Made by a program: the position numbers and the translations under genes. Below, one piece after another: positions 45,159-56,932 of a DNA stretch of 64,000 bases. The notes beneath the pieces were generated by a model. That model was not told where the DNA came from, made no database searches, and worked only from the letters and a program-made list of their open reading frames with translations. Numbering within the stretch: position 1 is the first letter of the stretch; the number at the start of each line of letters is the position of its first letter. This DNA comes from Coniochaeta sp. PMI_546 (lineage: Eukaryota > Ascomycota > Sordariomycetes > Coniochaetales > Coniochaetaceae): contig MU271145.1 of the NCBI GenBank assembly GCA_021432605.1, positions 1,860,001 through 1,924,000 on the forward strand, written 5' to 3'.

Positions 45159-46420
45159 TTTCAATACGAGTTACCCAGCGACCTAGAATGAGAGTGAGAT
45201 GGTTCTGCTGCTTTTTTGCTTTAGTTTGCCCTTAAAAACACCAGAAACGAGACCGGAGTCCGTGGCGACTTTATTCTCGCGCTCTCTACTTCACCTTTGT
45301 TGACTCGAGCGTGTTGCGCTTAGCGGCGTGTCCGGAGGGTCGATGGTTGGTTGAGGCCGCCTGTTTCGTTTGTTTCAAAAGGCGCTCCAGCAAGCTATTT
45401 TCGGCCTCACTGCCCGTAAATCAAAGACTGCCAAAACTCAAGACCTCCGTAGTGACCACACGACCAAAGGGAAACAGAATTAGACGAAATGAATGTGTTT
45501 GAATGTGGGCCAGATGCTGGCTCTTTATGCTTCAGAGTCACCGTGGCGGAAGTGGGCGTCGTTCCATGTGTTGAGACGTGATCAACCCCTGTTCAGCGCT
45601 CCAATCTTGGTTTCCGCGGCGCCATCAGTTCTGGACCGTTCGGGGGCGGCAGACCTCCAAGTATGACGACAACATGCACCCTCCTGTCCTAGGTGTGGAG
45701 AGAGGCGCAGCTCAGCCACATATGCACCGCCACAGAGGCCTTCAACTGTGGCGGAAGATCTTGTCTGATCGAATGCCATCATTCATCCAGCCAGTTGTTC
45801 ACGAAGTAGGTACGTACCTACCGCTAGCGTCCGAGCCGAAGCTTGGACCATGAGGCTAGAGGCTGCAGCAACCGAAAGCGGAAGCCAGCTGGCAGCAAAT
45901 CGGGATGCACAATTCAGCAGTGAAGCAATGACCTCGCACCACGTCTCCCCGCGTCGTCCCTGACGCAGCAACAACCAGTACGAGAGTATCAACCTCCACC
46001 CACCAACGCCCGAGGCATCTCTATCCCAGCGCACACTCCTGTCCATCGAATACTCACGTCGGGAACTTGTCTTTGCGTTACATATCAAAAACTCGAGTCC
46101 AGTCTGGGGCAAAGCGGCCCTCGTTCGAATCATACGTTGGTCAACATCTCTTATCTCGCATCATCGGCGCTTTCTGCGGAGACCTGATCCAGTTCTCTCA
46201 AACCACACCCATCGTTATATTTCGTTGGCTCTTTCGTCTTCTCGACGCTTCTGTTGTCTGTCCTTCAGCGCACGGCGTTGTGGTGCTGGTCTATCACAGT
46301 TTCCTACTGCGTCGAGGTCCCCACGATATTCTTCGCATCTGCTGATGTTCCTTTGAAACATCAACACTTCTCCCTCCACCAAGCCCCAAAGTGTGGATAT
46401 GCAACTCTCATTCGATCGCA
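45159..46420. other. 1.3-kb bidirectional promoter region
   Basis: DUF4112 and DCP2 are divergent across this region, so it holds both promoters and probably a long DCP2 leader. No coding sequence is supported. Confidence 0.5.
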
Positions 46421-49200
46421 ATGACCGAAAACAAGATGCAACTAGAAGATTGTAAGCCGCTAACCGTTGCGGTGCCGTGACGCAGAGACTCCTGCTATGC
46501 CGCCGTGTCTAACCACATCTTCCAGGGCTGGACGATCTATGCGTCCGCTTCATTATCAATCTTCCCGAAGAAGACCTCTCCTCCGTAGCCCGGATCTGTT
46601 TCCAAGTTGAGGAAGCGCAATGGTTCTACGAAGACTTCATCCGTCCGCTGGACCCGACCTTGCCTTCCATGACCCTGCGCAGTTTCTGCCTTCGCATATT
46701 CCAACACTGCCCGCTGCTGGCATCCTTCTCGGCCGAAAGTCACATGAAGGCCTTTGAGGACTTCCTACAGTACAAGACGAGAGTGCCTGTTCGTGGTGCG
46801 ATCCTTCTTAACGAGGCGATGGACTCGACAGTTCTCGTCAAGGGATGGAAGAAAGGCGCCAGCTGGAGTTTCCCCCGGGGAAAGATCAACAAGGACGAGG
46901 ACGATCTGGAATGCGCCATCCGCGAAGTTGACGAGGAGACAGGCTTCGATATCAAGGCGGCCGGCCTAGTGCCGAAACAAGACGAGGTCAAGTATATCGA
47001 GGTTACCATGAGAGAGCAGCAAATCAGGCTCTATGTGTTTCGAAACGTACCTATGGACACTGTATTTGCGCCCAGGACGAGGAAAGAAATCAGCAAGATC
47101 CAGTGGTATAAGCTCTCTGAGCTCCCTGCCTTTAGGAAGAAAGGAACAAATCAGGACAACGATGCTGCCGCTGCATCAAATGCCAACAAGTTTTACATGG
47201 TTGCTCCCTTTCTTGTGCCCTTAAAGAAGTGGGTGCTGCAACAGAGGAGGAAAGACGCGGCTCGAGCTGCAAGCCATTCGCATCTGTCAGCACAACCACT
47301 TCTTGAAGAAGCTCAGACGGAAGAGGAGACTGGCACCCAAACCGATGCCGCTGCAGGGCCATCATCGTCAATCGAGACGATTGAAGGAGCCACTAGGGAA
47401 CTGCAACGGCTCCTAAAGGTGCAGCCACCTACGCAGGGTCTTCAGCTCAGTGCTCCCGAGCCCGAAGGCGCTGTACACGACAAGGGTGGAGCTCTGATGG
47501 CAATCCTGCACAACAAAGGCTCTTCTGGCCAGCAACATGTCGCTACGAGCAACGACCGGACCCCTCACACACCGTTCGATCATATACAGAACGACCCTCC
47601 GCCGCCTCACAGCCCTCATCATCATCACCCCGCGCAACGTCTTCCTCAGGACTATTACCAGCAGCCCCCACCGAATTTCGCCATTGCGCAGCATACGAAT
47701 CAGAACATACGCTATGGTTATCAGAACCAGGTACCGGCTCTTAGCCATGCACAGCCTAACTACTACAACCAGACATATACGCAAAACCAGCCATACGCGC
47801 AGAACGTGACTCAGATGCCCCAGGCCCGGCAAGCACGGAAAGAGCCGGTACTCCTTCATCCACAGCCTCTGCCGCCCCAAGTTCAGCAGTCTGTCCTTAC
47901 CAGAGGTATACTTCCGACACCACAGCTGCAGGAAATGGCAGGTATGACCGCTGGTGGGAATGGTGTAGGCACTGGTTCCTTCGGAAATCAGCCAAACTAT
48001 CCCAATCAAGGGGGCGCGCCAGTGCAACAGAGATCCATCAACATGCAACCTCCACAGATGACCAACCATGCGATGTCTTTGCTTAATGCCTTCAAGAGTG
48101 GCGCTACACGTAACTCCGAACAGCAGCAGCCTCCGATTTCCAACGGTCAAAGTCAAGGGCCAGGAATGGGAGGAGCAGTGCTGCAACCGCAGTATCAGTC
48201 TACTCGCGCTGCGCCTTCGTTTACTGACGGGCCTCAGGTGGCACAGCGGCAGTATCAGTCACACAATCTGCCGTCGATTCCAGCCATCGCCAACTTATAT
48301 CAGCAGCTAGATGGAACTGCGAAGCCGGCGGCACCTCAGAACGTTCCGCTGCTTGTACAGCCCACTCAAAATCAGCAACAGAGTGCACACCGCTCCACCT
48401 TGCTGGATATGTTCAAGAAACAAGGCCCGTTGTCGCCCACTAGCAGCAGTGATGCCACTGTTCGACCCGGAAAGGCCGAGAATGAGCGACCAAGCCGTGT
48501 AGCGGAGGTGTCCAGGGCTCCCGTGCAGCAGCTGTCCTCTGCTGATGCCATGGCCGCCGCATCTCAATCCGGCATCGGTGCTATTGCCATGAACCCCGAG
48601 CTCAATCTTCCCTTCCGAGCGCTCCAGATTCTAAGCAGGCCCAAGCAGGCCGAGAACGTCCCGGGCCAGGGACAACCCGGGCCGAGCACCCAAGCCCTAC
48701 CTCCTCCGATGCACAAGGATATCAGGCAAATGGTACCACCGCTGTCTGCATCAGTCAATCAGCCGGAGCCCACGCCGCAGGTGGCCAACTCGCAACGCCC
48801 GCCGCAGGCTCGTGCCCCCGGTATCCCTCAGAACTTCAATGGATCCTACAATAGGGCGTATCCCGGCGCCTCGAACTCACCGAATACGGCCTCCTTCCCC
48901 GCGCCAGGGCTCCTTGCGAACAGGCAAGAAAGTAATCCTGAACAGCGACAGAAACTTCTATCTCTGTTTAGCAAGGCTCAACCATCGCCCAACGTGGTCT
49001 CCGGTGACGAGAAGGGCAAGCAGAAGGAAGTCATGGCCGAGCAGCCTAGATCGCGCGTCGCCTCGCTCGCCTCGGCCAGCGGAGAGGGTATGCAAGCTGT
49101 GCCTTCTACCTCTAGGAGGGGAAGTGGTACGCCTATATCGCCTTCAGACCGCACATTCTTGCTGAACTACCTGCAATCGGTGTCTAAGCAGGCGATATGA
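46421..49200 (+). CDS. DCP2: mRNA-decapping enzyme subunit 2
   Basis: Two exons, 46421-46451 and 46526-49200, join in phase 1 to 901 residues. The N-terminal regulatory domain (WLDDLCVRFIINLPEEDLSS, then EEAQWFYEDFIRP) binds Dcp1. It is followed by box A and a full Nudix motif at residues 129-150, a G-x5-E-x7-REVDEETG arrangement starting GKINKDEDD. Box B follows near IQWYKLSELP. The enzyme hydrolyses the m7G cap in the cytoplasm and P-bodies. The remaining two thirds is disordered, rich in Gln, Pro and Asn, and contains several short hydrophobic patches such as LLDMFKK, AMSLLNAFKSG and KLLSLFSKAQ. These resemble the helical leucine-rich motifs that bind Edc3 and Pat1. The short first exon is required to restore the conserved Trp. 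Confidence 0.94.
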
Positions 49201-50025
49201 AAGGGGGACTCGTCGGAGTGATTGCTGCTCTCGTAGTTTTGAATGCTACGCGAAGCAAGATTCAGCTTATCTGGACACTGCTAGGCGTAGGAGTTTTGAT
49301 CTCGGACGCCACGTTACAAGGAAGTAATCTTGACCGGGACGGATGGTCTCGCGAGCGGCATTCGAACGGAGTACGGGGAGTCTTTTGTTTACCAGCTCAG
49401 ATATGCATATTAAGGTGATTTACTGGACCTTGCTCATGCACTTGTAGTCTCTTTGCCACCTGAGTGATATTTGAGTATGTGATCGTCTGAGCATGGCCAG
49501 CCATCGATATCTCTCTTGGAGATTGGACAGAGTGGTCTGATTTTCCCAGACTTTCTTTCCCCGCGCTCTCCCATATATCGATTAGGGGGCAACACCCCGC
49601 GTTCCGACATGGAGATGGCCGTGGAATGGCGTGACAGGTCACCAGCAAGACAATCTCACAACACCAACAGCAGCAGCAAAGTTCCGTTTCGGCAGAGCCT
49701 TGTTCCCTAGTCGCCTCGTTGCACTACATGTTATCAGTTCTTGCTTTGACAAGAGCCAGACAAATGGATATCTTTCCGCATCGTGCCACTTGGCAAGAAT
49801 GGTCTAGGCCCCTGAGCTCTGTGTGGGAGACCTGTATAGACACCTATACATTGACCTACTCTTATCTACATTGGCGTCACGAGGCTTGAAGGTTCTATAT
49901 AGCCTGGTTGCTCACCCTGTGTGGGCTATCACTTCCACTCACTGCTTCACTTTCCTTCTCTTCTCTCATCCCTCCCCCATCCTACTCACATCTTTGAACC
50001 TTACACACACCACAAACCCTACACA
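49201..50025. other. Intergenic region upstream of the dehydrogenase
   Basis: DCP2 3' flank and promoter of the next gene. The last 60 bases before 50026 are a C/A-rich pyrimidine leader, common in highly expressed fungal genes. Confidence 0.5.
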
Positions 50026-50936
50026 ATGCTATACAACACCTCGCCGGACACGGCCTTCACGCCGACCTCCCAGATCGACCCCCTCGGCTACGGCAAGGTA
50101 GCGATAGTGACCGGCTGCGGCTCGGGCATCGGGCTAGCGACCACGCAGCTCCTGCTGGCGCACCAGTTCCGGGTGTGCGGCCTGGACGCGCGCGAGTTCG
50201 ACTACCACCTGCTGCGGGTCGAGGACCACGGGCGCTTCCACTTCACCAAGGGGGACCTGACGGAGCCGGGGGCGTGCGAGGAAGGGGTGCGGGTGTGCGT
50301 CGCCGCCTTCGGGGCCAGGATCGACGTCCTGGTCAACGTGGCCGGGGTGATGGACAGGTTCGCCAGCGCGGACAGGGTGACGGACGACGTCTGGGAGAGG
50401 GTGCTGGCGGTGAACCTGACGGTGCCCGTCAAGATGATGAGGGGGGTCGTGCCGTTCATGACGGCCGTTTCGGGCGGGAGGGACGGGGTCATCATCAATG
50501 TTGCTAGTACGGCGGGGGTGAGCGGTGCTGTTGCGGGGGTTGCTTATACGGCTAGTAAGCATGGGCTGGTAGGTTCTCCTTCGTTTTTGTCTCCTTCTTG
50601 TCTTTGAGCAAGGTAAAACGGGGGCTGAAATTGTGTCAACAGATCGGAGCGACAAAGAATGTCGCCTGGCGATTCCGGAACGAGGGTATCAGGTGTAATG
50701 CCGTCCTCCCCGGTGCGGTGGACTCGAGTATCGGCAAGGCGATAGCGGGCGGCATGGACGAGGTCGGGTTCGAGCAGGTCAGGCCTGTTCACGAGCTCCA
50801 GGCGAGGCCGATTGACGGCGCTCCGGCCATTACGGCCATGGAAGTGGCTAAGACGATTGTGTTCTTGATCAGCGACCAGGCGAGGACTATCAACGGTGTC
50901 AGTCTGCCTGTGGACAAGGCTTGGGGGGTTGTTTGA
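50026..50936 (+). CDS. Short-chain dehydrogenase/reductase
   Basis: Two exons, 50026-50568 and 50643-50936, join in phase 0 to 278 residues. It is a classical SDR: the cofactor loop TGCGSGIG is at residues 29-36, an NVAG replaces the usual NNAG, and the catalytic Tyr174 and Lys178 are in YTASK, with the active-site Ser in VASTAG. After the second exon come RCNAVLPGAVDSSIG and the C-terminal NGVSLPVDKAWGVV. An Asp after the second strand (VCGLDAREF) favours NAD(H) over NADP(H). The substrate cannot be told. The nearby GC content is high, particularly in the second half of exon 1. It is soluble and probably cytosolic. Confidence 0.9.
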
Positions 50937-51210
50937 TGGATGTTCAGGTCAGTTGTGGTGCTTGGATGATTTGCCTTGATTTGAATTTTCCCACACACAT
51001 GGAGCAGAAGTTGGACGGTTTTTCTATTCTACCAGGCGTCTGCTCAGGTTGTTCTGGACGACGGAGGGTGAAGGTGTCATTGTCATTCATTGCATTGGAA
51101 ATTAAAGTCGGTTTAAAGGTATTCTCTTGAGATCAATCGAACTAGGTGCATCCCCTCTTGCCATCCTTTAACCAAACTCCCAACAGGCGTGCCGCATGAG
51201 GATCCCAAGC

Positions 51211-51893
51211 TTACGAAACAGCCTTCATACGCACCTCGAAGCACCCTCCCGGCGTCGTGATCGAATTCGCCATGTAGAACTTAGCGCCGTACTGCATGAA
51301 ATGCGCGAAGCCATTTGCATGGCGCAACTCATGACGAGCGTGCTGGTCTGAGTGGCGGTGGTTGTGGACGAGGTGAGGGCCGTCAAAGTGGATGTGAGTG
51401 TCATGCGCGCGGGCTTGCCGATGATGGTGGTGACGGCTTGGGTGATGACGGTCTCGGCCGTGGACTCGGCCGTGGCTAACTCGGTCTCGTGATGACGAAT
51501 GTGACGGTAGGGGTATATACTGTGACAGGTGTAGGCTCAAGACAGGAATAGGCGGATGAGTGCTCTTCCTGGCTGTGGCAGTTGGTGGCGGGTGGGAGGG
51601 AACAAGGGGGATGATGAGGTAGTGGAGATCTCCTCGAGCGTCGAGTATACCGCTGATGTCGAGATGATGATGCCCGTGTATGTCGAGGTATCAACGGTAG
51701 TCGACAGGATGAGGTCTGATGAGAGAGTGACAGTGGTGATTCTCGGAAGTCCGAACAGGTCCTGGCGGCTGAAAAGCTGGTTGACTGGGCTACTGTTGAT
51801 ATATCTGGCCACTTGGTACAGGCAGGAGTCTGCCAGTGTGCATGCTGCGATGATGGCATGTTGTAAGATGTTGACCCTTTCCCCTTGAGTCTA
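51211..51893 (-). pseudogene. Decayed Ser/Thr-rich secreted or wall protein gene
   Basis: Protein-like sequence continues through this region but changes frame about three times, and no start codon opens the first segment. In order on the minus strand there are: IIAACTLADSCLYQVARYIN with PRITTVTLSSDLILSTTVD and YSTLEEISTTSSS; then CLEPTPVTVYTPTVTFVITR in a second frame; then a Thr-rich part (AESTAETVITQAVTTIIG, LTSTLTALTSSTTTATQTST) in a third; finally GFAHFMQYGAKFYMANSITT and PGGCFEVRMKAVS before a stop in a fourth. The Val/Thr/Ser repeats resemble fungal cell-surface proteins. No set of standard introns joins the pieces by eye. It could be a degenerate gene or, less likely, a real gene with small introns I did not place. 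The function is unknown. Confidence 0.4.
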
Positions 51894-52663
51894 AAGAGTG
51901 ACAGGAGGGAAAGGAGATGGATCACAAGAGGCGTCAGCAACAAAAACGAGAGACTAGAAATTGATGAGATACTGATTATGGATCTCCGGTCAGCGAAGGC
52001 CAAGGCGGCCATCGTAATTTTATTAGAGATCAGACACAGCATGTGCTCCGGGAAGCCAGTGCCATGAGTCCAACGCTACTATATGCTCGCTGTGTTGGAG
52101 CACTCCCACACTATCGAATTCCAGCCGCTATTGGGAGAGTTTTGCCAGTCAAAGCACGGTATCTAGCAGCAGGATCGAGGCGACTTTTGATTAGACTTAC
52201 AAGCAGCACTTCGCTCAAAAGTGAACACGCCGCTGATGGGAGTTGAATACAGCTGTGAACTAATTCAGATCTGGACATGAAAAGCTGGATACTTTGCTGG
52301 GGTTGATTGTATTTTCGTCTTCACACCCACAGACGGTGTTGACTTGAAGGATATCAGGGTTGGGGTTATGTGTGACCTCGGCCTGCTCACCTATTGGACC
52401 GTGAATACCGGACACATGCATGATAGTATGGTAACTATTCCTGGCTGCCGAAGTGGGTCTCACTTCGGCTGATCCCGCAGGTGACGTTGAGCATTGCATC
52501 ATAGGTAAATACTGCATAGTAAAATAGTAAGCATGCCTGGCTCGCTGTAGATAGAAAGACTTGGAAGCCGCCAAGTACTTGCAGTATTTGCCTCACGACA
52601 AACCTTTGACCTTGCCTACTGCATAGTAGAATGTATCGCGATCTCGAGTGACAACACCACATC
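51894..52663. other. Intergenic region upstream of the lipase
   Basis: The left end has a minus frame from 52010 rich in Ser and Leu (ISISSISSLSFLLLTPLVIH), perhaps a lost signal sequence of the decayed gene. The right part is the promoter of the PAF-acetylhydrolase-like gene. Confidence 0.4.
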
Positions 52664-54292
52664 ATGAAGCTAGTTCCAGAAGTGCGAGAAGCACACACAC
52701 CCGCGACAACCAGTTCGCTCTTACCTTTCTCGCGGAGATCGTTGTCATGGCTGAAATGGCGATATGCCGCCCTCTTCGCTGGCGTCTTCTACGTCCTCTA
52801 CTGCTCCATCACCAGACAACCTCTCTTCGCGCATCCTCTACCCAAACACACCGGCCCTTACGCGGTCGGCGTCGTCGACATCGAAGCCCCCGTCTCACCA
52901 CCCCGCACTGTCGATCCCGCCGTCTTCAAGGGCACATCCGAAAAGGCGTTTGAGCTCCAGACTGTCCTCTTCAGCCTGTACTACCCCGTCGCGCACAGCA
53001 TCCCCGGTAGGGAGCCGCACCACAACCACAAGCGACATACCTGGATCCCCAGACCCCTATCCCTGCGGGCTGAAGGCTACGCCAAAGCAGCGCATATCAA
53101 TAACTGGTTCACCAACGCCCTCTTCACAGGTGCCCTCAAAGCCCTAGCCGGGAGCATCACCATCCCGGCCCTGGTCGACGCGCCACTTAGCGACCACGCC
53201 TCCGAGAATGTCAAGTTCGCCACCACCTGGGATAAGGAGGAGAGCCCGCAGCAAGTCTTGGCGAGGGAGATCAGCGGCCACCCCGTCATCGTCTTCTCGC
53301 ACGGCACCGTGTCCAGCCGGACAGACTACTCGCACTACGCCGGCGAGCTGGCGGCGCGCGGCTACGTGGTCGTCATGCTCGAGCACCGCGACGGTTCGGG
53401 CCCAGGCTCCGTCGTCAACGTCAAGGGCCAGAAGGCCAAGCACGTCCTGCTGTTTGACGAGTCCGAGGTGCAGACGCCCGACGGCAAGGATATCCAGATC
53501 GAAGACTTCCACAATGCGCAGCTCAGCTTCCGCGAGGCGGAGATCGAAGAGGCTGTTCGCGTCATCAGGATGATCAACGACGGCGACGGCGCCAAGGTCT
53601 GGGAGCAGAACAGCTATGGTGAAGGCGCCACCCTCGCCGGCTGGGCGGGCCGCCTAAACACGGACGAGATGATCATGGCGGGCCACAGCTACGGCGCCAC
53701 GGGCGCGCTGCAAGCCCTCCGAGACGGTCCGAACGAGAAGAGGCCGTTCAAGGGTGCCATCATCCTCGACCCGGGCAAGTCCAGCGGCCCGCTGAATAGG
53801 GACATCAACGTACCCCTGCTGGTGGTGCACAGCAACTCGTGGAGCAGCCACAGCAGCATCTTCTACGGGCGCGCGCACTTCGACACCGTCAAGGAGATCG
53901 TGGAGGAGAACAACGCGCGCGGCAACCCGTCGTGGTTCATGACCTCCCTGGGCACCTCGCACCCCTCGGTGACGGACGCGCCGCTGCTGGAGCCGTTCCT
54001 GCTGAGCTTTACCACCGGCGCGACCATCGACGTGTACCAGGGCCTCAGGCAGTACGTCCACCTGGCGGAGGACTTCCTCGCGTACCTGCACGACGGCAAG
54101 GAGCGCGGCCTACTGGCCGAGAAGGCCGAGTTCCCGCAGTACGACCCTGGTACGCTGTTGGGGATGTGGAAGCCTGGACACGGCGATGACGCCAAGGCGA
54201 GGGAGCAGGGCGAGTGGTTCGATTGGAGGAGTTACTGGCAGGTGCATGTCTCTGCTGCCGGCTCCGCGGAGGTTCCTAGTGCCGATGTATGA
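52664..54292 (+). CDS. Platelet-activating factor acetylhydrolase-like lipase, membrane-anchored
   Basis: A single exon encodes 542 residues. A short cytoplasmic tail and one helix (about residues 34-48, YAALFAGVFYVLYCS) suggest a type II membrane protein. The alpha/beta-hydrolase domain has the strand and oxyanion region VIVFSHGTVSSRTDYS, then GYVVVMLEHRDGSGPG, the nucleophile elbow GHSYG with Ser342, and later ILDPGKSSGP. This is the group VII phospholipase A2/PAF acetylhydrolase II pattern; those enzymes cleave short or oxidised sn-2 acyl chains from phospholipids. The C-terminal part includes SHPSVTDAPLLEPF, whose His is the probable triad base. Fungal members are common and poorly studied. 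The neighbourhood gives no clue to substrate. Confidence 0.87.
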   Translation: MKLVPEVREAHTPATTSSLLPFSRRSLSWLKWRYAALFAGVFYVLYCSITRQPLFAHPLPKHTGPYAVGVVDIEAPVSPPRTVDPAVFKGTSEKAFELQTVLFSLYYPVAHSIPGREPHHNHKRHTWIPRPLSLRAEGYAKAAHINNWFTNALFTGALKALAGSITIPALVDAPLSDHASENVKFATTWDKEESPQQVLAREISGHPVIVFSHGTVSSRTDYSHYAGELAARGYVVVMLEHRDGSGPGSVVNVKGQKAKHVLLFDESEVQTPDGKDIQIEDFHNAQLSFREAEIEEAVRVIRMINDGDGAKVWEQNSYGEGATLAGWAGRLNTDEMIMAGHSYGATGALQALRDGPNEKRPFKGAIILDPGKSSGPLNRDINVPLLVVHSNSWSSHSSIFYGRAHFDTVKEIVEENNARGNPSWFMTSLGTSHPSVTDAPLLEPFLLSFTTGATIDVYQGLRQYVHLAEDFLAYLHDGKERGLLAEKAEFPQYDPGTLLGMWKPGHGDDAKAREQGEWFDWRSYWQVHVSAAGSAEVPSADV

Positions 54293-55183
54293 GTACAGGT
54301 AGCATAGCTAAGCATGACTGATGACTTTTGAATTTTTGGTAGAAGAAGAAGAGGAGAAGGGGCATTTCCTTCTATGATAAATGTGTTTAAACTACATTGA
54401 ATGGTTCTCTTGAATTATACACGTATGAAACTATTCAAAATCGTATGATCTGGTTCGCAAAGCACTCAAATTGAGTACCTAACCCCACTAGATTCTCTTT
54501 CGTTTAAAAAAAATCCACCTTAAGTAGGTGATACCGAATAATATGTACAAAAATTGATTCTTATGTCCTTTCAAAGAGAGATTTCGTACATGACAGTATA
54601 TTCGTATTCTTACTCTATGTTCAAGGGGCCGCTCGAGGAATTTATGTGACTACCTTAGGCTTAGGTAGGTACTTGGTAGGACCTGGGCCGGGACAAACTC
54701 AACAGGCTTAGCGGGAATGGATCCGACCCGAGGGTTTGGTAGTTGGTACTCTATTATGTTACCTTATGGAGCTTGTGTGGGGGCTATTTACACTTACTTC
54801 AATGTCACAAGCCTGCCATCTGTACGTTACAAAGTTCCACAGTCCATCATCTCGACCCAGTGCGTCTCAGTAAAGGGATCACTACTTAGTTGTTCCGAAT
54901 GACATACTGACCGATGACACGTTGGTAAGATACAAGACTTAACAGAAGATACCAGAACTGCAAGCGACAATAGGGTATAATGCGAGTCAATAGAGACAAA
55001 GGGAACTGTAGACCTCGAGACCATCTCCAAAGGGCGTTTGCGCCGGCTGGGGACCCTCTTAACGCCAGGTGAAATAGCAATCATCAGACAGATAGTCCTG
55101 GATAGAATGCTCCAAACCCTCCTGTAAAGTCAGCAACACGCCAGTACGCCGTCCATGCAGCCTTCAGCTCAGGGTGTTGCTGC
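54293..55183. other. AT-richer intergenic region
   Basis: Between the convergent lipase and RRM genes the sequence is visibly AT-rich from about 54300 to 54640. Short frames only; no gene or repeat is recognised. Confidence 0.5.
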
Positions 55184-56932
55184 CTAAGCCCGTATGCCGA
55201 CCCCATTCTTCGCATGGAAACCAGCAGATATCTCGTCCTCCCCCTCCCCCTCGGAGCCTTCGTCGTCCATGTTCAAGAGTTGAAAACGGTTCGACAGGTT
55301 ACTCGAGCCTTTTCGCAGGGGTGGGGCTTCTCTGCGCTGGGGTACCTGCAGCTTTGACTGCTGCTCAACTTCGTATGGTTGAGCGCATTCATCAGGGCCA
55401 TATTCGATCTTGGTTCCCTTGTACTTTCTGTGGTAGGTTTAGTGAAACACATCCCTGGAAGCGGCGATAGACGAATAAAAACAAGGGATGCGTGGCTTAC
55501 CCTCGGCTCATCATGCATGTCCGTGCAAAAAGCGCGTAGTTGACCGAGTTGGTCTTGATGTGGCAGTCATTACCGATGAACTCAACCTTGATCACGACTA
55601 GGTTGTGAATGTGGTTCAGGTCCTCGCGGATGCTCTCCTCTGTGTGCCGAGCAGGGTTGATGCCTCTAATGATCAGGTTACGAGTCGCCCCACCGCTGAT
55701 CTTGCCGACCGCATGCCCTGCTAGGGTGAACTGTCTGTCATTCCACTTCGCAATGACCTGCTTCGAGGTTAGAAGGACGATCATAGCTATTTCTTTCCTT
55801 GGACGGTAGAGTGCTCACCCGCTTGTTCTTGATATAGAGGTCGTTCTTACGCACGTGGTCGAAGAAGGCGCGGGCATCAGCGGCGTGGAGGAAAGACACG
55901 GCAACACAGCGGTCGTGAGGCCGCAAGAAGATATCCAGCAGAAGACCACCGCGCACAGAGTCGGTGATGTCTGCGTGAGTCGTTCCTTCCGCCAGATTCG
56001 ACAGGAGGACCGTTCTGGTGCATTTCAGGTCGTATTGGCCATCTCGGCTGCGCTGAGGAGTGATGTAGTTGGCTCCGACAGGGCCATCCACAGTGGCTTC
56101 CTCGTCATAGTCCAGATCTCCCAACTCAGGTTCCTCGTCGGCCCATGCGGCCTGGTCCACGTGGCTACGATGACCGCCGTTGTAGCTGTACGAGGCTCCA
56201 CCCCCGTTGTATGTGGTCACGTTTCTGCTGGAGAGACCTGTGGGGACCTTGGATCTGGCTTGAGCGACATGCGGGGACTGGTACGTTGTTGGGGTGACAC
56301 GTGAGGCATCATCGGTTGGAGCATGGTTGTTGCCTTGGATCTCGGAGTCATCTCGACTGAGGAGCTTTGCGAGCATCAGCGACTGAATGTGGGCCGAATC
56401 TGGAGCGGGTACATAGGTAGGCTAAGCTGCGGGAGGATCAAGCTTACATCGATGGTCGCATCTTCGACTCCACCACGGATCAAGTTCCGTCTCAGATTCT
56501 CTGGAATGCACATATCAGATCAAACTCGAACCTCAAACTGGACGACTTTACGCCGGGAACTGCGCGTGTGTAAGGACTAGATGACGCACTAACCATATTT
56601 TCTGGCAGTATTCTGTAGCACGAGAATCTCAGAGGGTGACAGCTGAGATCCAGCGGCAGTCACATCGAGACCAGCCTTGCTGAGGTCAGTACGACAGCCT
56701 TAGACCATAGGGTAGCCAAGGCGATTATTGGCCGGCTAGAAGACGTGCAGATGGAGAGCCCGGATGAGCAAACTTACATGACTGGCCCTGCATGCAATGG
56801 AATGTTAGACAAGCTTCTTTGAGCGATGCACTAGCATGAGGTAAGGGCAGCACTGTGGTAGACTTACCTGCGGAGCAAGGTATCGAAATAGTGACGGTCA
56901 ATCGTGACCGTAGCCGTGCTGGTAGATGCCAT
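55184..56932 (-). CDS. RRM protein related to negative regulator of differentiation
   Basis: Six exons, 56868-56932, 56594-56679, 56448-56500, 55819-56382, 55501-55757 and 55184-55427, join in phase to 422 residues. The N terminus (MASTSTATVTIDRHYFDTLL) leads through a helical stretch and a disordered part rich in Tyr and Asn to at least two RNA-recognition motifs. The first has TRTVLLSNLAEGTTHADITD and CVAVSFLHAADARAFFDHV; the second has TRNLIIRGINPARHTEE and IKVEFIGNDCHIKTNSVNYA. The link WNDRQFTLAGHAVGKISGGA and the end FARTCMMSRGKYKGTKIEYG match the Pezizomycotina family named for fission yeast Nrd1, an mRNA-binding regulator of sexual differentiation. The protein probably binds and controls mRNAs. 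Intron 1 contains a candidate 10-base alternative exon. Confidence 0.83.
56778..56787 (-). other. Candidate 10-nt alternative (poison) exon
   Basis: Within intron 1 of the RRM gene the minus strand reads TGCATGCAG, then ten bases, then GTAAGTTTG, so a strong acceptor and a strong donor face each other across 10 nt. Including them shifts the frame and brings an early TGA in the next exon; skipping them gives the full protein. Confidence 0.4.

Noticed and set aside
47413-48186. 257-codon minus frame opposite DCP2
   Set aside because: Antisense to the low-complexity DCP2 tail; no family resemblance and no start context.
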